From Eubacterium sp. (GTDB taxonomy: Bacteria; Bacillota; Clostridia; Peptostreptococcales; Anaerovoracaceae), in assembly GCA_017419895.1 (NCBI GenBank), contig JAFOKI010000187.1, positions 1 to 7,469 of the forward strand: a stretch of 7,469 bases of DNA, in the 5' to 3' direction. Positions 1 through 5,597 of the stretch are shown in pieces (position 1 is the first letter of the stretch; each line of letters starts with the position of its first letter). The notes under the pieces were generated by a model. The model made no database searches. It had not been told where the DNA came from and saw only the letters and a program-made list of their open reading frames with translations. Position numbers and translations under genes: made by a program.

Positions 1-257
1 ATGAGTGACGCGAGGTCATTTCTGTCGCGTTCGGAAAGCACGCCTTCATAGTGCTCATCTATCTTGGCTTTTATCGTTCCGGAAGCGCTCTTCAGCATAT
101 GAACAAATGCTTCGTGCTCTCCATGAAGATCGCTGAAAAAGTATTCCGTTCCTTTTGGCAAAGCATTGATAGCGTTTAATTTGATTATCTCAGCGGAAGC
201 TGCCTGTGAATTCGGATAATCGTTCGACAGAAGCTCAAGGAATTTTATGTCAGCCAT
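1..257 (-). CDS. fbp: Class III fructose-1,6-bisphosphatase, N-terminal fragment (cut by window edge)
   Basis: Only the first 85 codons are present; the gene runs off the window start. The product would hydrolyse fructose-1,6-bisphosphate to fructose-6-phosphate, the committed gluconeogenic step, in the cytoplasm. The fragment begins MADIKFLELLSNDYPNS and carries KGTEYFFSDLHGEHEAF at about residues 35-51. This is the N-terminal metallophosphatase signature of the Firmicutes-type enzyme, with Asp43, His45 and Glu47 of the DLHGE motif as likely metal-site residues. Known members are about 640-670 residues, so roughly seven eighths is missing here. The ATG start follows an AGAGG ribosome binding site (264-268) with 6 nt spacing. 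It lies 73 nt downstream of murA on the same strand, with a GC-rich inverted repeat between them. No separate promoter is evident, so co-transcription with murA is possible. Family assignment is from recognition of the motif and flanking residues. Confidence 0.88.
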   Translation of the reverse strand, partial: MADIKFLELLSNDYPNSQAASAEIIKLNAINALPKGTEYFFSDLHGEHEAFVHMLKSASGTIKAKIDEHYEGVLSERDRNDLASL

Positions 258-280
258 ATAACACCTCTATGAGACATCTT

Positions 281-313
281 CCGGCCCGGCTGAGACAAAT
301 TCCCGGCCGGGTC
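281..313. repeat. GC-rich inverted repeat between murA and fbp
   Basis: The arms at 283-292 and 304-313 pair over about ten positions in plus-strand RNA, with two G-U wobbles. On the minus strand, the transcribed one, six to eight pairs form with two A-C mismatches. The internal CCCGGCCGGG is self-complementary, so alternative folds exist. Neither strand has a U-tract after the hairpin, so this is not a standard intrinsic terminator. It ends only about 13 nt upstream of the fbp ribosome binding site, so it could be an mRNA processing or stability element, a leaky terminator, or a leader structure. Function is not determined. Confidence 0.45.
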
Positions 314-330
314 AGCTTTGCAATATGATA

Positions 331-1599
331 TTAATCCCGTATTTTCAGTATATTCGCACCGAGTCCACGCATTTTCTCGATGAAGGAATCGTATCCTCTT
401 TCGATATGATATGTCTGCGAGATCTCAGTCGTTCCCTCGGCGACAAGCCCTGCTATCGCAAGAGCCGCACCTGCTCTTAAATCGGTTGCTATTACCTGGG
501 CGCCTTCAAGCTTTTTGCCCCCCTGCACGATGGCTTTGTTGCCCTCGATCTTTATGTTGGCACCCATTCTGTTAAGCTCCGCAACATGCATGAATCTGTT
601 TTCGAAAACAGTCTCTATGACCGTACTCGAACCTGTTACTGTCGTAAGGAGAGCCATGAACGGCGACTGTATATCGGTTGGGAACCCTGGATACGGCAGC
701 GTTTTTATATCCGTTGAGGTGAGTTCTCTTCTGTCCGCAACCACATAAAGCCCCTCGTCACCGAGTTCAACGGTAACGCCGCATTCTCTCAATTTCGCGG
801 TTATCGGTTTGATGTGATCCGGAAGTACGTTCCGGAGAAGTATTTCGCCTCTTGTTATCGCTGCTGCGAGCATATAGGTCCCTGCTTCTATCCTGTCAGG
901 AATCACTGTGTGCTCCGCGCCATGGAGTTTTTCAACACCGTCGATCTTGATAGTATCTGTACCCGCGCCTTTGACTTTTGCTCCCATTTTATTGAGGAAG
1001 TTTGCCAGATCTACTATCTCCGGCTCCTCTGCGGCATTTTCAATATAAGTCGAACCTTTAGCGAGTACCGCCGCCATCATGATGTTCTCTGTCGCTCCCA
1101 CACTCGGGAAGTCCAGATAGACAGTTGCTCCCTTAAGACCTTCCGGCGGCGCTATCGCTTCAACGGAAACATCATTCTTGAATATGATCTCCGCGCCAAG
1201 CGCCTTAAATCCCTTGAGGTGCAGATCTATTGGCCGCGCGCCTATCGTACATCCGCCCGGCATATGCACCTTGGCACTTCCCGTCCTTGCGAGAAGTGGT
1301 CCCATGACAAGGAAAGAAGCTCTCATCTTTCGGACAAGTTCATACTCGGCGACATTTGTTCTGAGATCTGACATGTCGATATCAAGAACATGAGGCGCGG
1401 GTTTCTCGATCACTGCTCCGAGCGATGTGAGTATCTCCGTCATCACGGTGACATCCTGAAGGTCAGGGACATCCGAAATAGTGCAGTTCTCCTCCGGCAG
1501 TATAGCAGCTGCCATCAGGGGTAAAACCGCATTTTTGGCACCGCTTATCAGGACCTCACCATTGAGAGGTCCGCTGCTCTGGACCAGAAATTTAGCCAC
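331..1599 (-). CDS. murA: UDP-N-acetylglucosamine 1-carboxyvinyltransferase (MurA)
   Basis: Catalyses the first committed step of peptidoglycan synthesis, transferring enolpyruvate from phosphoenolpyruvate to UDP-N-acetylglucosamine in the cytoplasm. The 422-residue product matches the usual length of about 420. Visible signatures are LNGEVLISGAKNA with Lys22-Asn23 (substrate binding), MPGGCTIGARPIDLH with catalytic Cys117 (equivalent to E. coli Cys115, the fosfomycin target) and Arg122, GFPTDIQSP with the catalytic Asp, and TDLRAGAALAIAG with the conserved C-terminal Arg. The start is GTG at 1599: it has AAGGAG (1607-1612) at 7 nt spacing and gives the family-typical N-terminus (M/V)AKFLVQSSG. 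A longer open frame starts 13 codons upstream, inside the preceding gene, without such support. The gene follows the AbrB-like gene by 11 nt, and the ribosome binding site overlaps that gene's stop codon, so translational coupling is likely. Many Firmicutes carry two MurA paralogues; which one this is cannot be told here. Confidence 0.96.
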   Translation of the reverse strand: MAKFLVQSSGPLNGEVLISGAKNAVLPLMAAAILPEENCTISDVPDLQDVTVMTEILTSLGAVIEKPAPHVLDIDMSDLRTNVAEYELVRKMRASFLVMGPLLARTGSAKVHMPGGCTIGARPIDLHLKGFKALGAEIIFKNDVSVEAIAPPEGLKGATVYLDFPSVGATENIMMAAVLAKGSTYIENAAEEPEIVDLANFLNKMGAKVKGAGTDTIKIDGVEKLHGAEHTVIPDRIEAGTYMLAAAITRGEILLRNVLPDHIKPITAKLRECGVTVELGDEGLYVVADRRELTSTDIKTLPYPGFPTDIQSPFMALLTTVTGSSTVIETVFENRFMHVAELNRMGANIKIEGNKAIVQGGKKLEGAQVIATDLRAGAALAIAGLVAEGTTEISQTYHIERGYDSFIEKMRGLGANILKIRD

Positions 1600-1606
1600 T
1601 TTTTCG

Positions 1607-1612
1607 CTCCTT
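1607..1612 (-). promoter_or_regulatory. Shine-Dalgarno of murA, overlapping the upstream stop codon
   Basis: AAGGAG lies 7 nt from the GTG at 1599 and fixes the murA start. Its first two bases are also the last two bases of the TAA stop (1611-1613) of the AbrB-like gene, so terminating ribosomes are delivered directly onto the murA initiation site. Confidence 0.85.
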
Positions 1613-1853
1613 AAAGATTTTTGATTTCTTTCAGGCACTTACGGCATACGCACTTGCCCTTTACGACTTCCACGTCCTTCGCGTCGCCGCAGAAGATACA
1701 GGCAGGCTCATACTTTTTCAGCATGATAAACTGTCCGTCGACAAAAATCTCCAGCGAGTCGTTAGTCGCTATGCCGAGATTGCGCCTGAGCTCTACCGGA
1801 ATGACTACTCTTCCGAGCGCGTCCACCGGCCTTACTATTCCTGTTGCTTTCAT
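1611..1853 (-). CDS. AbrB/SpoVT-family DNA-binding regulator with C-terminal zinc ribbon
   Basis: A small (80-residue) transcriptional regulator. Residues 1-48 form an AbrB/MazE-type swapped-hairpin DNA-binding domain, recognisable from KATGIVRPVDALGRVVIPVELRR followed by LGI..NDSLEIFVDGQFIMLKKY. The C-terminal part has Cys52-x2-Cys55 and Cys70-x2-Cys73, plus Cys68, the pattern of a small zinc ribbon; zinc binding is inferred. AbrB family proteins act as dimers or tetramers and regulate transition-state genes in Firmicutes; the targets here are unknown. The start chosen is ATG at 1853, with AAGGGGG (1859-1865) at 5 nt spacing, rather than a TTG six codons upstream that overlaps the ribosome binding site. 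It sits 26 nt after the membrane-protein gene and 11 nt before murA, in an apparent operon. The position downstream of trmN6 parallels abrB near yabB/yabC in B. subtilis, but orthology to B. subtilis abrB rather than spoVT is not proven, so no symbol is given. Confidence 0.9.
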   Translation of the reverse strand: MKATGIVRPVDALGRVVIPVELRRNLGIATNDSLEIFVDGQFIMLKKYEPACIFCGDAKDVEVVKGKCVCRKCLKEIKNL

Positions 1854-1858
1854 TTTAT

Positions 1859-1865
1859 CCCCCTT
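1859..1865 (-). promoter_or_regulatory. Shine-Dalgarno of the AbrB-like gene
   Basis: AAGGGGG lies 5 nt before the ATG at 1853. It decides the start in favour of MKATGIVRP over the TTG at 1871. Confidence 0.75.
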
Positions 1866-1879
1866 ATTCAAATAATTCG

Positions 1880-2272
1880 TTATTTACGAAACTTTGAACG
1901 TTTTTTTGTATCCTCTTCGGCTTCTTTTTTGGAACGCTTCGTCTGCTTTTCTTCCGCGCCTTTCATGTATGAGATCGTTGAAGAAACAGCTTTTCCAACA
2001 TTTCCCGCTGCCGCGACAAATCCCTGGTTGCTTCTCATCGCTCCGGAAAGATCGTGAACCGACGAACCGAGATCGCTGATGAGGCCGTCGAGATCCGTGG
2101 CTTTGTTGGCTGCTATATCTGTGAGCTGCGTTGCATCCGATGTTATTTTTTTGAGATTTTTAACTGACGGTATCGCTTGCGCAACGAGCACCGTAAGGAA
2201 AATAACAAAGACGACAAGTGCCAGTAGCAGAAGACAAATAAGCGCAGTCTGCAGATTGATAGTAACTTCCAT
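1880..2272 (-). CDS. Single-pass membrane protein with helical tail, function unknown (DUF948-like architecture)
   Basis: I do not recognise a characterised family with confidence. The 130-residue product has one hydrophobic segment at about residues 9-33 (ALICLLLLALVVFVIFLTVLV), probably an uncleaved N-terminal anchor. It continues with a helix-prone stretch at about 35-80 rich in Asp, Leu, Ala and Ser (KNLKKITSDATQLTDIA...), resembling coiled-coil or methyl-accepting-protein-like signalling helices. A very basic, charged tail follows (KQTKRSKKEAEEDTKKRSKFRK). The anchor plus helical tail resembles DUF948/YtxG-type proteins, which is a resemblance in architecture only. The positive tail suggests the C-terminus is cytoplasmic. 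The start is firm: ATG at 2272 with AAAGGAGG (2280-2287) 7 nt upstream. It is followed after 26 nt by the AbrB-like gene, and its position before murA hints at an envelope-related role, which is inference. Confidence 0.8.
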   Translation of the reverse strand: MEVTINLQTALICLLLLALVVFVIFLTVLVAQAIPSVKNLKKITSDATQLTDIAANKATDLDGLISDLGSSVHDLSGAMRSNQGFVAAAGNVGKAVSSTISYMKGAEEKQTKRSKKEAEEDTKKRSKFRK

Positions 2273-2293
2273 AGTTAAACCTCCTTTATGTTG

Positions 2294-2306
2294 CCGCTTT
2301 AAGCGG
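2294..2306. repeat. 13-bp palindrome just upstream of the membrane-protein ribosome binding site
   Basis: CCGCTT and AAGCGG flank a single central base, forming a near-perfect palindrome 6 bp upstream of the AAAGGAGG site at 2280-2287. As DNA it could be an operator for a dimeric regulator. As RNA it would form only a four-pair stem with a 5-nt loop. The surrounding gap 2273-2375 (103 nt) holds no gene, no convincing -10/-35 pair and no terminator with a U-tract. Confidence 0.4.
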
Positions 2307-2375
2307 TTATGACCTTTTGATCCCGGACTGCCCGCATCCTTTCGTACCAGAGGCCTTTAGCCCAGCACGTATGGT

Positions 2376-3101
2376 TCAGGCGCGTTCGTATATTCTAAGC
2401 AGCTCATCGGAATAGCTGCCGTCATTTTCTCTCACATGGAGCGGCGCAAGGACCTTAATTCCCGGCGCGCCGCCCTTGATCATCCTTACGAGTACGAGGT
2501 TAGGCGCCTCTCCCCTGTGCCCGCTGACGAAACAAAGCTCTTTTGGCTCTATTCCGGCTGTTCTGGCAAAACATATGAGATCGGTCATCCGTTCCGGCCT
2601 GTGTATCATAAATGCTTCGCCTCTCGGCTTAAGAAGCCTCGCCATGGCTTCAAGAAAATCACTTAGTCCCGCAGTCGTTTCATGCCGCGCAGTGTGTTTA
2701 GCCGGACTTTTTCCAGGCAGCCCGCTCCCGCTCTTCTTATACGGCGGATTGCATGTAACGGCGCTGAATGTACTGTTCAGCCCGGATGGAAGCTTTGTTA
2801 TGTCCGACTCGATATAACTGAGCCTGCCGCTGAGCCCGTTGACTTCGGCAGTCCTCCGGGCAAGTTCGAGACTCCCCGGCTGTATGTCGACACCCACCAG
2901 CTCCGGAACATCGGTTTTGTGAGCGAGTATCAAAGGTATTATGCCGTTACCTGTCCCCAGATCCGCCACACGGTCCGCATTTCTGAGCCTCTCCGCGGTG
3001 AAACCCGCAAGGAGCACCGCGTCAACGCCATAACAGAACGCGTCCGGATCCTGGAATATGACCAGCCCTCCAAAACCTGTATCATCAGCTCTAACAGCCA
3101 T
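2376..3101 (-). CDS. TrmN6/YabB-family tRNA1(Val) A37 N6-methyltransferase-like protein
   Basis: A SAM-dependent class I methyltransferase of 241 residues, the usual length for the YabB/TrmN6 family, whose E. coli member methylates adenine 37 of tRNA1(Val). Visible motifs are the family N-terminus IFQDPDAFCYGVDAVLLAGF (15-34), SAM-binding motif I DLGTGNG (47-53), the acidic ribose-binding motif VDIQ (71-74), and the amino-methyltransferase catalytic tetrapeptide NPPY (118-121), typical of N6-adenine enzymes. ARHE at 138-141 and the PRGEAFMIHRPERM strand are also typical. The ATG at 3101 lies 1 nt after the ricT stop, and no strong ribosome binding site precedes it beyond a purine-rich GAGAGAAGAAGAA stretch, so translation is probably coupled to ricT. 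The order ricT-trmN6 mirrors yaaT-(yabA)-yabB of B. subtilis. The exact tRNA substrate in Firmicutes is not established by sequence, so no symbol is assigned. Confidence 0.92.
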   Translation of the reverse strand: MAVRADDTGFGGLVIFQDPDAFCYGVDAVLLAGFTAERLRNADRVADLGTGNGIIPLILAHKTDVPELVGVDIQPGSLELARRTAEVNGLSGRLSYIESDITKLPSGLNSTFSAVTCNPPYKKSGSGLPGKSPAKHTARHETTAGLSDFLEAMARLLKPRGEAFMIHRPERMTDLICFARTAGIEPKELCFVSGHRGEAPNLVLVRMIKGGAPGIKVLAPLHVRENDGSYSDELLRIYERA

Positions 3102-3102
3102 A

Positions 3103-3981
3103 TCAGTTCTTCTTCTCTCGGCCGCCCTTGTCGTTTCTCCGGCCTTTTCCCAGCCTCTCTACGTCTTCCTTCTTGAATACGTAAACGTCCGAACCGAGTT
3201 TTTCGCGGCCGTCCTCGTCTTCTTCACCGGTATAAAGACGCACTTTTACCGTGCCTCCCAGGATGTTGGTCTCGACGACTTTTCCAACGCCCTCTGCAGT
3301 TCTCACGTTTTCATTCACGTCCGGCATGCCTTTTCTGAGTTCAAGATAGGTGTCATTTTCGTACTTAAGGCAGCACATGAGTCTTCCGCAGACTCCCGAT
3401 ATCTTGGTCGGGTTGAGCGACATATTCTGTGTCTTGGTCATCTTGATCGAGACAGGCTGGAAATCGGTGAGCCATGAGGCGCAGCAGAGTTCCCTGCCGC
3501 AGCACCCGACTCCGCCCAGCATTTTGGCTTCGTCCCTTACGCCGACCTGCCTGAGTTCTATCCTCATTCTGAATACGGAAGCGAGATCCTTCACGAGTTC
3601 GCGGAAATCCACTCTTCCGTCCGCAGTGAAATAGAATATTATCTTGTTGTTGTCAAAAGTGAATTCTACATCTATGAGCTTCATTTCGAGGCCGTGCGCG
3701 AGGATCTTATCTCTGCAGACTTCGAGCGCGTTATCGCGTTTAGCCTCGTTCTCTTCGTGTTTTCTGATGTCGCTCTCGTTCGCGATCCTGATGACCTTTT
3801 TGAGCGGCTGTACCACATCATCCTCGGTCACTTCCCTGACCGTCATATTTACTGTTCCGAATTCAAGCCCGCGGGCTGTCTCAACGATCACGCCTGTCCC
3901 GATCTCCGGATCGAACCCTGCCGGATCAAAATAGTACATCTTACCGGATTTCTTGAATCTTACTCCGGTCACTTTTATCAT
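3103..3981 (-). CDS. ricT: PSP1-domain protein RicT (YaaT), Fe-S-linked RNA-processing factor
   Basis: In B. subtilis RicT (YaaT) forms the Y-complex with RicA and RicF, binds iron-sulfur clusters, and promotes RNase Y-dependent mRNA maturation plus sporulation, competence and biofilm development. This 292-residue protein shows the PSP1 domain and the diagnostic cysteine blocks: GGVGCCGRELCC (Cys160, 161, 166, 167) and ISGVCGRLMCCLKYEND (Cys198, 203, 204), separated by PVSIKMTKTQNMSLNPTK. The C-terminus is charged and probably disordered (about 277-292). The start is ATG at 3981, set by GGAGG (3989-3993) at 7 nt spacing and giving MIKVTGVRFKKSG. An upstream ATG 16 codons earlier lacks a ribosome binding site and adds non-conserved sequence. 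It lies 63 nt after holB and 1 nt before the methyltransferase gene, the conserved Firmicutes arrangement. RicA and RicF genes are not in this window. Confidence 0.95.
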   Translation of the reverse strand: MIKVTGVRFKKSGKMYYFDPAGFDPEIGTGVIVETARGLEFGTVNMTVREVTEDDVVQPLKKVIRIANESDIRKHEENEAKRDNALEVCRDKILAHGLEMKLIDVEFTFDNNKIIFYFTADGRVDFRELVKDLASVFRMRIELRQVGVRDEAKMLGGVGCCGRELCCASWLTDFQPVSIKMTKTQNMSLNPTKISGVCGRLMCCLKYENDTYLELRKGMPDVNENVRTAEGVGKVVETNILGGTVKVRLYTGEEDEDGREKLGSDVYVFKKEDVERLGKGRRNDKGGREKKN

Positions 3982-3988
3982 ATTGTTT

Positions 3989-3993
3989 CCTCC
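3989..3993 (-). promoter_or_regulatory. Shine-Dalgarno of ricT
   Basis: GGAGG lies 7 nt before the ATG at 3981 and falls inside the longer open frame that begins at 4029. This argues that the upstream 16 codons are not translated. Confidence 0.8.
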
Positions 3994-4044
3994 ATCTATA
4001 TAATATGCCTGTCCGGGGATCCGCGGCATTTCAGCGGCAACGGC

Positions 4045-4884
4045 TTACAGCCGCTGCAATTCCCTCAGCTTAAGCACCATATCCCTGACTGCGTATTTCG
4101 GCACAACGTTCATTCTTACGGCTGTCCTGGCGTTCTCAACGACACCTACAGCACGCGCCGCATCATCTCTCGAAAAAGCGCCGCCGCTCCTCATACACAT
4201 CGAAAGCGCCGATTCCATGCCGTCCAGAAAGGCGTACGCGTCCGCCCTGCCTTTTATACTCTTGTCAAGTCTTTCTCTAATATCGAAGAACAAGGCGCCT
4301 CCGGCGATCATCTCCACTATCTCGGCAGCAAGCTTTGTCATGGGAGTCTCGCTTCTGCCATCGATATCGTTCAGCCGAAGCTTGACGCATCTGGAATCGA
4401 TCGTCGGAAGAAGCATTTCACCGTTTTCAACGAGTATCATTATAACTGTGCCCGGGGTCGGTTCTTCGAGTGTCTTGAGAAGCCTCGACTGGGCGCGCTG
4501 CGTCATCGTGTCGCCGTGTGATATGACCGCTATGTTCCTGTCTCCGCCTGTCGGTTTCCCCATAAGCCTCGACTGAAGTCCGCTTATCTGATCGTCCTTA
4601 ACCGAAAGCGTTCCGCTTTTTTTGGACGTTCTGTCCTCAGGCCTGACAAAAAACATGTCCTCATAGTTGTCGTTTTCTATTTTACGGCACGTTATGCAGC
4701 GCCCGCAGCCTTCGCCCGGCATCTGCACACACATGAGCGCCTTGGCAAAAGCTTTGGCGAATCCTTCTTTATCTATATTGTTGTCGCCTTCTATGATAAA
4801 AGAGTGAGGCACTCTGCCGCTCGATATCATAGCTTTGACTTTTTCGGCACTGCTGCCGAGTTTCCTGTATTCGCTGAGTCCCAT
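4045..4884 (-). CDS. holB: DNA polymerase III, delta' subunit
   Basis: Clamp-loader subunit that works with DnaX (tau/gamma) and delta to load the beta clamp at the replisome. The 279-residue product, somewhat short for the family, has the N-terminal AAA+ fold. SSGRVPHSFIIEG (21-33) precedes the P-loop position, and a four-cysteine zinc module lies at Cys52, 60, 63 and 66 (C-x7-C-x2-C-x2-C). AQSRLLKTLEEPTPGTVIMIL (131-151) and DSRC (163-166) follow; Arg165 of SRC is the arginine finger presented to the DnaX ATPase. The P-loop is degenerate: the glycines are replaced (GDNNIDK, 33-39) while Lys39 is kept, consistent with delta' being a non-hydrolysing subunit. The ATG at 4884 has no clear ribosome binding site (only CGGGAA nearby); an in-frame stop a few codons upstream excludes a longer start. 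The gene follows tmk by 62 nt, across a hairpin, and precedes ricT. Confidence 0.92.
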   Translation of the reverse strand: MGLSEYRKLGSSAEKVKAMISSGRVPHSFIIEGDNNIDKEGFAKAFAKALMCVQMPGEGCGRCITCRKIENDNYEDMFFVRPEDRTSKKSGTLSVKDDQISGLQSRLMGKPTGGDRNIAVISHGDTMTQRAQSRLLKTLEEPTPGTVIMILVENGEMLLPTIDSRCVKLRLNDIDGRSETPMTKLAAEIVEMIAGGALFFDIRERLDKSIKGRADAYAFLDGMESALSMCMRSGGAFSRDDAARAVGVVENARTAVRMNVVPKYAVRDMVLKLRELQRL

Positions 4885-4924
4885 TTCCCGGTTTACTACC
4901 CGATATTATCCAACAAAGCCGCTC

Positions 4925-4944
4925 CGCGGAACCGGCTTTCCGCG
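4925..4944. repeat. Perfect 7-bp hairpin between tmk and holB
   Basis: CGCGGAA (4925-4931) and TTCCGCG (4938-4944) form a perfect stem with a 6-nt loop, 2 nt beyond the tmk stop codon. The minus-strand sequence after it is AGCGGCTTTGTTGG, too poor in consecutive U for a normal intrinsic terminator. It may attenuate transcription, protect an mRNA end, or be neutral. It lies about 40 nt upstream of the weakly initiated holB ATG. Confidence 0.5.
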
Positions 4945-4946
4945 CT

Positions 4947-5597
4947 TCACTCCCCCTGCTTATTCAGCAGATTTTCTGTTACGGCCTTTATTTCCTCCGT
5001 TATCTCTTCCGCACTCCGGTTTCCGTCAATGATCAGGAATCTTTCCGGATCGCTCTCCGCGATCGAAAGGAAGCCTTCATATACAAGACTTTTGAAATCG
5101 GAAGACTCCAGCTCTATCCTGTCGAGGCTGCCGCCGCTCTTGTTTCTGACTTCGGTGATCCTCCTCACGCCCTCTTCCGGCTTGACATCGAGGAAAAAAG
5201 TCACATCCGGCATAAGTCCGCCGGTCGCTTCTTTATTGATCATCGGTACTGCCGGCCCAAGTCCGCGGCCATAAGCCTGATACGCGATACTTGAATCGAG
5301 ATATCTGTCACAGATAACATTGATGCCGCGCTCAAGAGCCGGCTTAATGACCTGCCTCACAAGCTGCGCGCGTGACGCAGCGTATATTAAAGCTTCAGTA
5401 ACCGGATCGATATCTGTATTCGCGGGATCCAGAACAATATCACGAAGCTTGTCGCCGACTTTTGTTCCGCCGGGTTCCCTGGTCACGACGCATTCTTCCT
5501 GCCGTTCCTCAAAGAATCCTTTTAGTGCGTTTATCTGTGTCGATTTTCCGCTGCCGTCCATTCCTTCGAAAGTAATGAAAATGCCGCGTTTATTCAT
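4947..5597 (-). CDS. tmk: Thymidylate kinase
   Basis: Phosphorylates dTMP to dTDP with ATP in the cytoplasm, an essential step of dTTP supply. The 216-residue product from ATG 5597 has the P-loop EGMDGSGKST (11-20), TREPGGT (39-45), the substrate-binding CDRYLDSSIAYQAYGRG (96-112) with the DR(Y/H) motif, and FFLDVKPEEG (134-143) before the LID region. All are textbook Tmk features. Three in-frame ATGs compete for the start: 5618, 5606 and 5597. None has a strong ribosome binding site. I chose 5597 because it gives the family-typical short N-terminus MNKRGIFITFEG, has GGA at 4 nt spacing, and minimises overlap with the upstream gene to 8 nt; 5618 (223 residues) remains possible. The overlap implies translational coupling to the small membrane-protein gene. 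tmk next to holB is widely conserved because both serve replication. Confidence 0.95.
   Translation of the reverse strand: MNKRGIFITFEGMDGSGKSTQINALKGFFEERQEECVVTREPGGTKVGDKLRDIVLDPANTDIDPVTEALIYAASRAQLVRQVIKPALERGINVICDRYLDSSIAYQAYGRGLGPAVPMINKEATGGLMPDVTFFLDVKPEEGVRRITEVRNKSGGSLDRIELESSDFKSLVYEGFLSIAESDPERFLIIDGNRSAEEITEEIKAVTENLLNKQGE

Noticed and set aside
814..1371. Plus-strand open frame of 185 codons inside murA
   Set aside because: It lies wholly antisense to murA and its translation has no recognisable motif.
1600..1638. 13-codon N-terminal extension of murA
   Set aside because: The extension lies inside the coding end of the AbrB-like gene and lacks family similarity; the GTG at 1599 has a good ribosome binding site at correct spacing.
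2307..2375. Possible riboswitch or structured leader between trmN6 and the membrane-protein gene
   Set aside because: I compared it by eye with c-di-GMP and ZTP riboswitch consensus features and found no convincing match or strong stems. A covariance-model search would settle it.
2682..3176. Plus-strand open frame antisense to trmN6 and the ricT 3' end
   Set aside because: It crosses the junction of two well-supported opposite-strand genes and has no motif or initiation signal.
3982..4029. 16-codon N-terminal extension of ricT
   Set aside because: The extension includes the real Shine-Dalgarno of the downstream ATG and is not family-like.
3694..4521. Plus-strand open frame of 275 codons antisense to ricT and holB
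   Set aside because: It overlaps two confidently recognised minus-strand genes, its translation is Cys/His/Arg-rich without family features, and it has no supporting ribosome binding site. It is an antisense shadow of codon bias.
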